Shown: positions 18,031-27,179, counted from the stretch's first letter. The stretch: 64,000 bases of DNA from MGIIb-Q1 sp964342465 (GCA_964342465.1 CAYFFQ010000009.1:4337-68336); one strand, 5' to 3'. Made by a program: numbers and translations. Notes: generated by a model not told the origin, from the sequence alone.

Positions 18031-18186
18031 GCCTTTCGCGCCTTCGGAGAACCGCGAGTTCTTCAATCAAAGGGCGGGCATTCAATCGTTGTTCCATGCG
18101 ACAGCACCTCAATATAATCCATGATGGAGGGTGCTGTCGCCCCGCCCGAATTCCAACGAACTCGCCGACATCAATGTAAAGGAAGG

Positions 18187-18261
18187 TGGGCGAGGCAGGA
18201 TTTGAACCTGCGACCTCCCGGTTATCAGCCGGGTGCTCCAACCAACCTAAGCTACCCGCCC
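18187..18261 (-). tRNA. tRNA-Ile(GAT)
   Basis: On the minus strand the cloverleaf folds completely. The 7-bp acceptor stem is GGGCGGG with CTCGCCC (one G-U pair), followed by a D arm GCTT/GAGC. The anticodon stem CCCGG/CCGGG has loop CTGATAA (anticodon GAT). The T arm is GCAGG/CCTGC with loop TTCAAAT, and the discriminator is A. The 3' CCA is not encoded (ACC follows). No intron is visible. Confidence 0.95.
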
Positions 18262-18316
18262 AGAGCAGCCACGCCACCGTAGGGGTGGATTAAACAATTG
18301 CGATGGGCCGGCTTGG

Positions 18317-18925
18317 TCATTCCTCTTCGAGGACGAGATCGTCTAAATCACCGGAGTTCAACTTGATGTAGGAAGGAAGTGCTCTCAGTTTGTCGAATGT
18401 GCGTGAAAGGATTATCTCATCCAACATTGGTGTTGTACGGGAGAGGAACTGTACCGGAATGTGGATGGTGTCACCATCGAGACGGAATCTTCTGCGGACC
18501 ATATCTCTCACTTTGACAGTCACTCCACGGTATGTTCTCTTCATCTTCACCAGTCCCACGACAACGCCGAGGTCTTCGCTCTGGGTGTCAAGGACGGCTC
18601 GGTCAATCAGTTCGTCGGGCGCGTACAGTTTCTCATCGATGCGAATGGTGTTGCGCCACCTGCGCTGAAGTTCTCTCATGGACTTCGACAGTTTTACAGT
18701 GTCATCGGATTGAATGCTGTGAAGCAACTCCTTGGAGAGCGGTGCGTATTCTGCGGGCTTGCGCATGAATTCATCCGCGACTCCACTATCAACTCTAATT
18801 CTGAGCGAGCGCACTCTGTTTTCATTGGGGTGGAATCTCTCACCCACGATTACGCCCACGCGGGTCTTCTTCACGAAGACTTCCCGCCCTTTCAACTCCT
18901 CAATCCTAAATGAACCATCTGACAT
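18317..18925 (-). CDS. Possible PRC-barrel-domain protein, 202 aa
   Basis: A soluble protein of beta-barrel character. Two segments look like weak repeats of a PRC-barrel-like pattern: FRIEELKGREVFVKKTRVGVIVG at the N-terminus (residues about 6-28) and LGVVVGLVKMKRTYRGVTVKV after residue 115. Between them is a helical stretch. PRC-barrel proteins in archaea include cell-division factors and RNA-processing partners, so the role is open. ATG at 18925; the upstream region is the AT-rich island. tRNA-Ile lies 55 bp downstream on the same strand. Confidence 0.5.
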   Translation of the reverse strand: MSDGSFRIEELKGREVFVKKTRVGVIVGERFHPNENRVRSLRIRVDSGVADEFMRKPAEYAPLSKELLHSIQSDDTVKLSKSMRELQRRWRNTIRIDEKLYAPDELIDRAVLDTQSEDLGVVVGLVKMKRTYRGVTVKVRDMVRRRFRLDGDTIHIPVQFLSRTTPMLDEIILSRTFDKLRALPSYIKLNSGDLDDLVLEEE

Positions 18926-19512
18926 TCCAATCCCACTCTCAAGCCGTGCATCCCATTACTCGGTCATTGTCGCACGCTGCGAATCAGTATATTAACTATC
19001 TGCCGTTTTTTCATTGTTGTTTTTCAATTGAAATGGGCGGATAATCTCTGAATGTTCAATTGGGAAGGCGAAAATTGGTCAATCGGACAATAATTGAAGT
19101 TTCAGTTGAAATTGTGAGCCGAGTGGTTCATTTTTTCAACGGGGCATAGGAGGATTTCTTGGATTATGCGTAATCAGTTTTCAATTGGAAGGGCGGATAA
19201 TATAGTGGCATATCGGCTCTGATAGAATTTTTTCCGCCATCCGGCGCAGTCGCGACTAGATGAACGAATAATTCAATTGGGTCAGCATCGGATTACTCTA
19301 TCCGAAGGCAATAATCTCAACTCCGAACCAGAAGCGAGAAAGTCGCCTTAATTGGTGTTGATCAGAGAATCAAGAATGGAATTGAACTGTTCTATTTGGA
19401 TATTCAAATTGTCTATTGGGAAATCAGAGTTTCAGCAACCCATGTATGTGCAGACAGGAAGAACCTTCCTCAATCGGCAATCCAATAAACAGACTTGTGT
19501 GGCGCCTTCTTG
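18926..19512. other. AT-rich noncoding island with repeated TTTTCAATTG motifs
   Basis: A 587-base gap without a supportable gene, much more AT-rich than the rest. It contains TTTTCAATTG-AAATGGGCGG-ATAAT at 19021-19045, and nearly the same string again at 19178-19201 (TTTTCAATTGGAAGGGCGG then ATAAT). Related TTCAATTGGG copies occur near 19055 and 19268, with many ATTG words between. It separates two divergent transcripts, so promoters for both must be inside. It could be a regulatory region, a nucleoid-protein site, or an origin-like element, but no orc1/cdc6 gene is near. Confidence 0.6.
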
Positions 19513-20850
19513 ATGGCGAGCAGGCGCAGTGAACAGGTGCATGATATTCTCTCCAAACACATCCTGACCGACGGCTTTGATTTCGTCGTTGACCTTGCCC
19601 GTTCCCAAGGAAGCAGGCTCTACGACAGCAGAGGTCAGCGATACATTCTCGACATGTTCTCCTGTTTCGCCTCTCTGCCTATCGGTTGGAATCATCCGAG
19701 GCTGCTTGAACTCTCTGATGAGTTGGGGCGGATTTCCGTCAACAACATCACCAACAGCGACCTCTATTCCGTGGAGATGGCAGAAGCGGTCGACACCATC
19801 GCCCGACTTTCCCGTCCAGCACATATGTCAAACATGTTCTTCGTCGCCGGTGGCGCTCTCGCCGTGGAGAACACTCTCAAGGCTGCGATGGATTGGAAAC
19901 AGCAGAAGCGGGAAGAGGCAGGATTGCCTGGTGATGCAGTTTTTCCCAACCTTAGAATCGGCCATCTAGAGGAGGCGTTTCACGGCCGGTCTGGTTACAC
20001 GATGTCTCTGACCAACACCGACCCGGCCAAGACTGACCGATTCGTCAAGTTCGACTGGCCGAGAATTCCAAATCCCAAGATCAGATTCCCCCTTGACGAG
20101 TCTGAAAAATCTCGTCTTGAAACGACTGAAAACGCCAGCATTCAGGCTCTTTACAGCGCAGCAGAGGCGAATTCCGAGGAGATCGCAGCGGTCATCGTCG
20201 AGCCGATTCAGGGCGAGGGAGGCGACAACCACTTCCGCCCAGAATATCTGCAGAGGTTGCAGAAGGCAACCCACGATATTGGAGCCCTGTTCATCGTCGA
20301 CGAAGTCCAGACGGGAGTGGGAGGCACCGGCAAGATGTGGGCGTGGGAGCACTACGGCATCGAGCCGGACATGCTTGCGTTCGGAAAGAAGATGCAGGTC
20401 TGCGGAATGATGGCCAACGACAAGGTCGAGGAGAGTGATGACAATGTTTTCAGCACCAGCAGCCGAATCAATTCAACTTGGGGAGGAAATCTCGTCGACA
20501 TGGTAAGAGGGGCTACAATCCTCGAAGTGATTCATGAGGAGAAACTGTTGGACAACGCCACCAAAGTGGGCGCCCATCTCATGAATGGTCTGCACGACAT
20601 GGCTGGCAGGTATGATTTCATCAGCAATGTCCGAGGCCTCGGTCTATTGGCTGCATTCACCCTCCCCAACCGCACAATGAGGGACAGGTTCCGAACATTG
20701 GCTCTCGAAAAAGGGGTTCTAGCCCTGAACTCAGGATTTGACAGTATCAGACTGAGGCCTTGCATCAACTTGACTGAGAGTGAATGTGACGAGGTGTTGG
20801 CGGTCTTCGAGGATGTCGCTCGCATCATAGAAGCCGAAGTTAATCTCTGA
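19513..20850 (+). CDS. lat: L-lysine 6-transaminase (class III PLP aminotransferase)
   Basis: A 445-residue aminotransferase matching the L-lysine epsilon-aminotransferase subfamily. Seen are KHILTDGFDFVVDL near the start, FSCFASLPIGWNHPR, TNSDLYSVEMA, FFVAGGALAVENTLKAA, VDEVQTGVGGTGKMWAWEH, and the PLP lysine in AFGKKMQVCG. It transfers the epsilon-amino group of lysine to 2-oxoglutarate, giving allysine/piperideine-6-carboxylate and glutamate. An aldehyde dehydrogenase such as the one at 2184 could finish the route to 2-aminoadipate. ATG at 19513 is chosen over a TTG six codons upstream. The AT-rich island lies directly before it. Confidence 0.88.
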   Translation: MASRRSEQVHDILSKHILTDGFDFVVDLARSQGSRLYDSRGQRYILDMFSCFASLPIGWNHPRLLELSDELGRISVNNITNSDLYSVEMAEAVDTIARLSRPAHMSNMFFVAGGALAVENTLKAAMDWKQQKREEAGLPGDAVFPNLRIGHLEEAFHGRSGYTMSLTNTDPAKTDRFVKFDWPRIPNPKIRFPLDESEKSRLETTENASIQALYSAAEANSEEIAAVIVEPIQGEGGDNHFRPEYLQRLQKATHDIGALFIVDEVQTGVGGTGKMWAWEHYGIEPDMLAFGKKMQVCGMMANDKVEESDDNVFSTSSRINSTWGGNLVDMVRGATILEVIHEEKLLDNATKVGAHLMNGLHDMAGRYDFISNVRGLGLLAAFTLPNRTMRDRFRTLALEKGVLALNSGFDSIRLRPCINLTESECDEVLAVFEDVARIIEAEVNL

Positions 20851-20859
20851 GGGAAATTG

Positions 20860-21534
20860 ATGCATAGTGTGAATCTCATCGGGGCTCACACACAATTTGG
20901 TCGGCATCTAAGGCTGAGATTGGAGAGGGCAGGGGTCGTCTGTGATGATTCAACTGCATTGAAGATTGTTTGTTGGACTTCCGGAGCGGCTGAGGATTGT
21001 GACCTCGCCATCCGGCCCACTCAAAGCGATGAATATCCAGCCACCTCTCGTTGTGAACTCGTTCTTCACGACCTCTACATTCCCGAAGGGGCGGGTGATT
21101 GGGGGCCGGATGACATCGAGAATATCCTCGCGGCCCTGCCTTCCGGTTCAGGTGTGGATGATGCGGATGAGGGGGCGGCTCGCCATTGGGTTCATGTGCG
21201 CGATGTCGTTGATGCCGTGGCTGACATGCTACCGGATATACCCGAGGGGACAATTCACGTGTGTGGTCGCCGCCCGTGGTCGCATCGGGTTCTCAGGAAC
21301 GAGTTGGAGATGTTGAATAACAGAGTGGTCGCTGCAATATCCCAGACTTTTCAATTGGAAAATTTAATTCCTCTTGATATTCCCGTCCAACTCGATGAAC
21401 AGATTGACCGCCCAGACCTGACCCCGCTTCACTCAGCGCTACTCCGAATCAGAGGGGAAGGTTGGCACCCTCTGACCCCACTCAGACTGGGACTGATGGA
21501 GTGTATCGCCCACAGACTCGACTCTCAGCAGTGA
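20860..21534 (+). CDS. Degenerate NAD-epimerase-like (SDR) protein
   Basis: A 224-residue protein that begins like a short Rossmann fold (VNLIGAHTQFGRHLRLRLERAG), but the nucleotide loop reads GAHTQFG in place of GxxGxxG. The middle has HWVHVRDVVDAVADML and GTIHVCGRRPWS, the pattern seen late in NAD-dependent epimerases/dehydratases. The catalytic YxxxK is not seen. It is therefore a shortened or non-catalytic SDR relative. ATG at 20860 follows the lysine aminotransferase by 9 bp with GAGGGA upstream, so they form an operon. A CAATTG patch (21352) lies inside and encodes FQLE. Confidence 0.55.
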   Translation: MHSVNLIGAHTQFGRHLRLRLERAGVVCDDSTALKIVCWTSGAAEDCDLAIRPTQSDEYPATSRCELVLHDLYIPEGAGDWGPDDIENILAALPSGSGVDDADEGAARHWVHVRDVVDAVADMLPDIPEGTIHVCGRRPWSHRVLRNELEMLNNRVVAAISQTFQLENLIPLDIPVQLDEQIDRPDLTPLHSALLRIRGEGWHPLTPLRLGLMECIAHRLDSQQ

Positions 21535-21596
21535 AGATGCTGCCAAGATGTGAAGCACCCACCCCTCGGCTGACAGCAATTGGACTATTCGATTCT

Positions 21597-22595
21597 TCAT
21601 CTTCCAAGAAGTGAAGCACCTAGGAGGGGGAGGAGCAGCGAAGCATCCCCTTCCACCACAACCTGCGGTGCATCCGCTCTGACCTTACCCCAACTCACCG
21701 CCTCCCGCAGACGGGCGCCGGACAGAGAACCATCGTACTCGGGTGCAGTGGTCACCTGTACAGCAGAATCCAATCCCCCGCGGTATTGGTTCCACCAGAT
21801 GACATGGTGTTTGGATATCCCTCCCCCAACCATGAGGGCGTGAGAAAGGTCAGCGGTCCACACAAGGTCAGAAAGGTGTTGCTGGTCAGCCAACAGGTCG
21901 ATGTTGAAGTCCGGTGAGCCTTGCCTGTGCATGAATAGTTGCGCCCCGACGGAACCATCGTAGATGCCGGGGACGATTATGGGAATGCGATTCTTCGCAG
22001 CCCAATGGAGCAGACTCGATTCATCATCGATTCTCTCTCCAATGGCCCAACACAGTTCAATGGAGCCGAATCCACGCCACGGGTTATCTGGCAGAATCTC
22101 CCTTCTCTCCTTTTCAATCTCCTTCAACATCGGTAGGAGCACCTCTTCAATGATGTCACCGTAACTGGAATTTGGTACGATGACATTGCCAAGCCGGTTC
22201 AGACCGGCTTCCCCCAGTTCAGCATCATCGAGTTCGAAGGCTCCGTGATAATACTCCTTGAAGGAGCGGGCTATGTCGTGGTCCAGTGTGCCACAGGTTG
22301 TGACCACGACGTTGAATTTCTTCTGTTTCATGGCCTCGACAAAGAACCCCCTCGTACCGGTTGCACAGAGGCAGGCGGGGAATGACAGCCAATTGAGGCA
22401 GGTCGGTCTTCCATCTTCTTCACCAGAACTCTCCAGAGAGTGAAACATGTCATTCAGAATCTCGCGGGCGAGGGCGAGTTTTGTCGCCGTGAATCCCCCC
22501 GCTCGAGCCATCTGGTCTAGCAATTCATCGCAACTCTGCTCAGACGGGAAGCGGTAATCACGCACTGGCAGGTCGAAGTCCCGAGGTTCCACCAT
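21597..22595 (-). CDS. dhs: Deoxyhypusine synthase
   Basis: A 332-residue enzyme that transfers the aminobutyl group of spermidine to a lysine of archaeal translation factor aIF5A. Seen are TTCGTLDHDIAR, VPGIYDGSVGAQLF, the lysine of GGGISKHH (forms the enzyme intermediate) and the C-terminal EYDGSLSGARLREAVSWGK signature. The ATG at 22595 is itself the first member of a 48-bp tandem array extending upstream (next copy at 22643). Each upstream copy carries an ATG in nearly the same context, followed by a short frame and stop. Confidence 0.93.
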   Translation of the reverse strand: MVEPRDFDLPVRDYRFPSEQSCDELLDQMARAGGFTATKLALAREILNDMFHSLESSGEEDGRPTCLNWLSFPACLCATGTRGFFVEAMKQKKFNVVVTTCGTLDHDIARSFKEYYHGAFELDDAELGEAGLNRLGNVIVPNSSYGDIIEEVLLPMLKEIEKERREILPDNPWRGFGSIELCWAIGERIDDESSLLHWAAKNRIPIIVPGIYDGSVGAQLFMHRQGSPDFNIDLLADQQHLSDLVWTADLSHALMVGGGISKHHVIWWNQYRGGLDSAVQVTTAPEYDGSLSGARLREAVSWGKVRADAPQVVVEGDASLLLPLLGASLLGR

Positions 22596-22830
22596 CACCG
22601 GTCGCGAGAGGAGGGTGTGTCATGAAGGTGAGGGTTCCACCATNNNNNNNNNNNNNNNNNNNNNNNNNNNNNNNNNNNNNNNNNNNNNNNNNNNNNNNNN
22701 NNNNNNNNNNNNNNNNNNNNNNNNNNNNNNNNNNNNNNNNNNNGGAGGGTGTGTCATGAAGGTGAGGGTTCCACCATAACCGGTTGCGAGAGGAGGGTGT
22801 GTCATGAAGGTGAGGGGCCCCCCATCGTGG
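22593..22830. repeat. Tandem repeat, 48-bp unit, containing the dhs start codon, with gap
   Basis: Units begin at the dhs start codon (22593-22595 on plus), at 22641, and again after exactly 100 N (22644-22743) near 22767 and about 22817. Read on the minus strand each complete upstream unit has ATGGTGGAACC (or a variant, ATGGGGGGCCC), then codons for PSPS and TGA: a seven-codon mini-frame. The 48-bp period keeps all copies in the same frame. Copy number is unknown because of the gap. The rest of the stretch to 23006 holds no recognisable gene. Confidence 0.88.
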
Positions 22831-23006
22831 TGAGGTGCTCAGAGTAACGCCGCGGTTTCAGGGCGGCCGCAAGTACTCGTACATCTTGGAATACACACCT
22901 GACCTCGGAGAGAGAACCACTTCCGGCCGAGAAGCATGAAATGGTAGGAGGAAACCACCCCTCACCGACGGTTTCAAAGGGTGGGGAAAGGTGGAGAATT
23001 TCACCC

Positions 23007-23885
23007 TCAACCGACCATCTCTTCAATGTCCTTTATGACTTCGGCGGCGATGTCGATACCGGTAGCCTTCTCTATTCCTTCCAACCCAGGTGAGGAATTG
23101 ACCTCCATGAGCAGTGGCCCATCATCGGACTCGATTAGGTCGACGCCTGCGAATCGCAGTCCCAACACTTCACAGGCTTGGACACAGATTCTCTCCACAT
23201 CCGGTTCCAAGGAGACCGCTTCGCCCACTCCACCCCTGTGGATATTGCTACGAAAATCGTCGCCTCTACCGGTTCGCCGCATCGTGGCGACGACCCTGCC
23301 CCCAACGACAATGGCCCTGATGTCAGACCCGTTCGCCTCGGAGATGTATTCCTGAACGATTATCGGTTGATGCAGACGGGCGAGCACATCGATGACGGAT
23401 TCTGCGCTGGCTACAGTGTCGCAGCGCATCACTCCGACGCCTTGGGTTCCCTGCAGAAGTTTGAGAACCACCGGTGGGCCGCCGACATTTTTGATACAGT
23501 GATGCAGGTCACTCGCACCACGGGCGTAGGCGGTGCGAGGAATAGGGAGTTCGGAACTGGCGAATCGCTGCAGTGACCTCAGTTTATCACGGCTTGCAGC
23601 GATTCCGTTACTGTGATTGAGAACGGGTATGCCGGCGGCTTGGAATTGCCTGAGGATGGTCAGGCCGTGCCGCGTGATGGATGCACCGATTCTCGGTACG
23701 ATGCAGTCCATCTGCTGAACTATTTTCTCTCCGTTATAGAGAACAGTCGCACCGTTCTGGGAGAGGTCGATGGTGCATCTGGTGGGGTTGAGATAACTTA
23801 CCCCATGACCTGCTCGGCGGGCGGCGGCGGCCAACCTCGTGGTGCTGTACAGTTCAGGTCCGCGGGTCATGATGATAATCTCCAT
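23007..23885 (-). CDS. RimK-type ATP-grasp ligase
   Basis: A 292-residue ATP-grasp enzyme of the RimK/LysX/MptN group, which adds glutamate or another amino acid to a protein C-terminus or cofactor. Seen are MEIIIMTRGPELYSTTRL at the start, VLKLLQGTQGVGV (ATP lid), VQEYI-NGSDIRAIVVGG, the Arg/His segment FRSNIHRGG, and LLMEVNSSPGLEGIE with Mg2+ ligands. No lysW-like carrier is nearby. Family alignment supports ATG at 23885; ATG 23897 or TTG 23936 (five bases after uvrB) are alternatives. Last gene of the UbiD-UbiA-SDR-UvrB run. Confidence 0.85.
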   Translation of the reverse strand: MEIIIMTRGPELYSTTRLAAAARRAGHGVSYLNPTRCTIDLSQNGATVLYNGEKIVQQMDCIVPRIGASITRHGLTILRQFQAAGIPVLNHSNGIAASRDKLRSLQRFASSELPIPRTAYARGASDLHHCIKNVGGPPVVLKLLQGTQGVGVMRCDTVASAESVIDVLARLHQPIIVQEYISEANGSDIRAIVVGGRVVATMRRTGRGDDFRSNIHRGGVGEAVSLEPDVERICVQACEVLGLRFAGVDLIESDDGPLLMEVNSSPGLEGIEKATGIDIAAEVIKDIEEMVG

Positions 23886-23941
23886 CCGCCTGACCATGAC
23901 CGGCTCAGATGGCGTAAGGATATGAATTGACTTCAAGCCGG

Positions 23942-26389
23942 TTATTGCTTATTCTCCAATTGGAAAATTCGATCTCTCAATTGGGCGGCCTTCTCAAATT
24001 CTAAGCGGCTGGCTGCGACCCTCATCTCCTTCCTCAACATGCGGATGAGCCGTTCATCATCGACTTCGCCCCCACCCTGCTCTGCTGCTGTCGGGCGAAC
24101 CACTCCTCCGCCACCTCTGCCATGAGCAACCACCCCGCCCACAGCAGTCCCATCATCGAGGACGGTGGCGGCAGTCGCAGCCCATGCAGGCTGACTGATG
24201 TTGGACAGGACATCCTCAAATCCGACCCATCCTTGGCCACCCAATCCGAATCTGGCGGCAAGGTCCCTCTCGTCGCGAACCTTCCCTTTCTGGCCGCCAT
24301 GTCCACCGACGAAGCGTCTTCCACCTCCAGTGGCCTTTCCGGCGGTTCCGAGTATCAACTCTGACGCCTCGACCCCCATCACCGGCAGCGGTTTGGCGAT
24401 TGTTCGGGGCGTGATTCCCTGCTCTTCGTTATGCATCTCCTGCGCCGCCCGTCTGGCAACGGTTTGGGTAATCGCCGAAGCCATCGCATCACTCATGTTA
24501 TCAGCATAGAGAATCACTCTGCCAGAATCGTTGCGGGAGGCTCTACCGATGGTCTGTAGCAGCGACCTCTCATTGCGTAGGAAACCCATTCTGTCGGCAT
24601 CAAAGATGGCGACCAAGGCCACCTCTGGGATGTCCAATCCCTCTCTCAACAGATTGATTCCGACGATGACATCGATATGACCCAACCTCAGGGCTTTGAT
24701 GATCTCAGAGCGCTCAATAGTATCGATTTCTGAATGCAGGTGATGTGCCTTCACCCCCATTTTCTGCAGATATTCGGAAACCTCTTCGGCGAATTTGATG
24801 GTCAGAACTGTGACGAGAGTTCTGCAACCGGATTCGATGTTGGCATTGATTTCACTCAAGAGGTCGTGGACCTGTCCCTCGGTCGGTCTCACTTCGATGG
24901 AAGGGTCGAGCAGTCCAGTAGGCCGTATCTCCATGCGAACAACACCATCTATCTGTTCGAGGGTAGTTTTCAGGGAGGGGGCTCTCTTCGGTTTCCTCAC
25001 ATCAGGTAGTGTCGCCCCACCACCCCCCTCCACATGCAGCAGTTCACTCGGTACGGTCTGGTCGGTCACCTCAGCGAGATGGCGAAGTTCTCTCTCACCA
25101 GGGGTGGCAGAAACATAGAGCATCTGTGGAACTAACGCTTGAAATTCCTGAATCGTCAGGGGGCGATTGTCCGCCGCGGAAGGAAGTCGGAATCCGTGTT
25201 CAATGAGAGCCTCCTTGCGGGAGCGGTCTCCAGCATACATTCCCTTCAGTTGAGGGAGCGTGACATGACTTTCATCCATTATCACCAGAAACCTCTCCGG
25301 TGAGCCGTGGAATTGGCGGGCACACGCTTTGAAGAAGTCAAGGAGACAGAACGGTCTCTCGCCTCGCTGACGGCCATCGAAGTGCATTGAATAGTTCTCA
25401 ATCGCCTTGCAGTGGCCCGTTTCCTTGAGCATCTCAAGGTCAAATTCCGTGCGACCCTGCAACCGATGTGCCTCAATCTGCTTGCCGAGTGATTCAAGGT
25501 GGTCGCATCTTTTTCCCAATTCCTTCTCGATGCCTCTGATGGCCTCTTGGAATCTCTCAGGGGTGGTCATGAAGAACTCCTTGGGGTGGACCCAAGCCTC
25601 CTCAAGATGGTCAACAGGCTCCCACGACACCGCCTCACACACTTCGATTCTGGTCACACCGTCGAAGTCAAAACAGATTCTCAATGGGTCGTCACGACTC
25701 GGCATCCAAACATCCACCACCTCACCTCTGACTCTCAGTTCGCCACGGGTTATCTCGCCGGTGACGCGCCGATACTGCAGTTCCACCAATTGTTTCACAA
25801 GGTCCAACGGCTCAATGCTCTGGCCGACATGGACACGGGCGTGTTGCTTGAGAAAGGTCTCTGGGGGATTGAGACCATAGATGGCTGAGACCGTGCCTAC
25901 AGCTACCACATCCGGTCTTGAGACCAGAGAGGCCACGGTGGCGAATCGCTCCTGTTCGATTCGCTCATTCATCTGCAACTCCTTGTCGATGTAGAGGTCT
26001 CTTTTGGGGAGATAGGCCTCGGGTTGGTAGTAATCATAGTGACTGACGAAGTATTCGATGGCATTGTACGGGAAAAGTGATGACATCTCCTGCCAAAGTT
26101 GTCTTGCGAGGGTCTTGTTGTGGCTCAGAATGAGCGTCGGGATGTTCAGCCTCTCGATGAGGTGAGCCATAGCGAAGGTCTTTCCCGACCCTGTGACCCC
26201 GAGAAGGACTGCTCGTTCTTGACTATTTTCCAATTGAGAAACTAATTTATCAATTGCTTGTTCTTGGTCGCCGGCCGGCCCATATTCCGAGTGGAGGCGG
26301 AACTTGGCCACCGCTGGGTCAAGCCGACTGGCAGCGGCACCGGCCAGTGCCTTGGAGAGGTCGAAAGGGTCGCTCTCGTGCCCGGCCAT
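23942..26389 (-). CDS. uvrB: Excinuclease ABC subunit B, with long Gly-rich linker insert
   Basis: An 815-residue nucleotide-excision-repair helicase; usual length is about 670. Seen are Walker A GVTGSGKTF, the beta-hairpin YDYYQPEAYLP, DESHVTLPQL (Walker B), RPTGLLDPSIEVRPT, DIPEVALVAIFDADRMGFLRN and LLQTIGRASRN. A C-terminal UVR domain is at about 777-815. Two insertions are odd: about 35 extra residues before RPTGLLDP, and a Gly-rich linker of about 118 residues (659-776) between the helicase core and the UVR domain. ATG at 26389 is preferred; a longer frame upstream is not conserved. Two CAATTG patches lie at 23957-23983 and 26231-26256. Confidence 0.95.
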   Translation of the reverse strand: MAGHESDPFDLSKALAGAAASRLDPAVAKFRLHSEYGPAGDQEQAIDKLVSQLENSQERAVLLGVTGSGKTFAMAHLIERLNIPTLILSHNKTLARQLWQEMSSLFPYNAIEYFVSHYDYYQPEAYLPKRDLYIDKELQMNERIEQERFATVASLVSRPDVVAVGTVSAIYGLNPPETFLKQHARVHVGQSIEPLDLVKQLVELQYRRVTGEITRGELRVRGEVVDVWMPSRDDPLRICFDFDGVTRIEVCEAVSWEPVDHLEEAWVHPKEFFMTTPERFQEAIRGIEKELGKRCDHLESLGKQIEAHRLQGRTEFDLEMLKETGHCKAIENYSMHFDGRQRGERPFCLLDFFKACARQFHGSPERFLVIMDESHVTLPQLKGMYAGDRSRKEALIEHGFRLPSAADNRPLTIQEFQALVPQMLYVSATPGERELRHLAEVTDQTVPSELLHVEGGGGATLPDVRKPKRAPSLKTTLEQIDGVVRMEIRPTGLLDPSIEVRPTEGQVHDLLSEINANIESGCRTLVTVLTIKFAEEVSEYLQKMGVKAHHLHSEIDTIERSEIIKALRLGHIDVIVGINLLREGLDIPEVALVAIFDADRMGFLRNERSLLQTIGRASRNDSGRVILYADNMSDAMASAITQTVARRAAQEMHNEEQGITPRTIAKPLPVMGVEASELILGTAGKATGGGRRFVGGHGGQKGKVRDERDLAARFGLGGQGWVGFEDVLSNISQPAWAATAATVLDDGTAVGGVVAHGRGGGGVVRPTAAEQGGGEVDDERLIRMLRKEMRVAASRLEFEKAAQLRDRIFQLENKQ

Positions 26390-26450
26390 GTGATGCCCCC
26401 TGATTTGGTGGTCTTTCAACTCATGTGCGTGGTGATGGTTCTTTCCTAAG

Positions 26451-27179
26451 TCAAGGGCGAAACAGGCCGCCATTGACATGGATGATGGCCCCTGTGACAT
26501 AGGATGAATCATCGGAGATGAGAAATGAGATTACTGATGCGACCTCTTCAGCACCCCCCAATCTTCCCATAGGGATGGTGGCTTCCCTTTCCGCCCGACG
26601 CTCAGGACTGTCTCCGGCAACAAGATCGGTTTCAATCGTCCCAGGGGCGACCACATTGACGCGCTGTCCTTTTTCTGCCACATCGACGGCGAGTGACCTC
26701 GCCCAAGCGTGAAGAGCCCCTTTCGAGGCTGAATAGTCAGCGCCTGTGGCGGTTCCTTTGATGCCTAGTTGGCTCCCCAGTACGACAATCCTTGCATCAT
26801 CCCTCAGGTGGTGGGAGAGTGCCTTCCACACGCGGAAAGCACCGGTGAAATTGACCTCGAGGGTGCGCGTCAACCCCTCTTCATCGAGTTCTCCTGCCCC
26901 AACTCTCTCATAGATGGCGTGATTGAGAATCAAGGCATCGATTCCGACCCTGACCCACGGATGTTCAGCGAGAATTCTCACCTCATCCACCTCACTGCAA
27001 TCAACCTTCATCGCAACTGCATCCGAGCCGAGGGCCCTGATGTCAGAAACCACCTCCTCGGCGGATTTTGAATCGGAATGATAGGTGATGATGAGGCGAT
27101 AACCATCGCGGGCGAGCCGCTTGGCGGTGGCGGCGCCGATACCCCTGCCGCCACCAGTGATAATAGCGAGTTTCGTCAT
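26451..27179 (-). CDS. Short-chain dehydrogenase/reductase (FabG-like)
   Basis: A 242-residue classical SDR. Seen are the cofactor loop TGGGRGIGAA, LNHAI in place of NNAG, the catalytic Ser in VVLGSQLG, YSASK (Tyr and Lys) and the C-terminal SSYVTGAIIHVNGG. Typical of 3-oxoacyl reductases, but substrate cannot be assigned. ATG at 27179 overlaps the UbiA stop (ATGA), so the two are translationally coupled. That hints at a role in the same quinone or lipid pathway. Confidence 0.9.
   Translation of the reverse strand: MTKLAIITGGGRGIGAATAKRLARDGYRLIITYHSDSKSAEEVVSDIRALGSDAVAMKVDCSEVDEVRILAEHPWVRVGIDALILNHAIYERVGAGELDEEGLTRTLEVNFTGAFRVWKALSHHLRDDARIVVLGSQLGIKGTATGADYSASKGALHAWARSLAVDVAEKGQRVNVVAPGTIETDLVAGDSPERRAEREATIPMGRLGGAEEVASVISFLISDDSSYVTGAIIHVNGGLFRP

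Noticed and set aside
17663..18277. Long minus-strand frame of 204 codons with Ser/Gly/Leu repeats
   Set aside because: It is the 57-bp repeat read in frame and then runs through tRNA-Ile (the NREVAGSNPASPT string is an antisense tRNA by-product).
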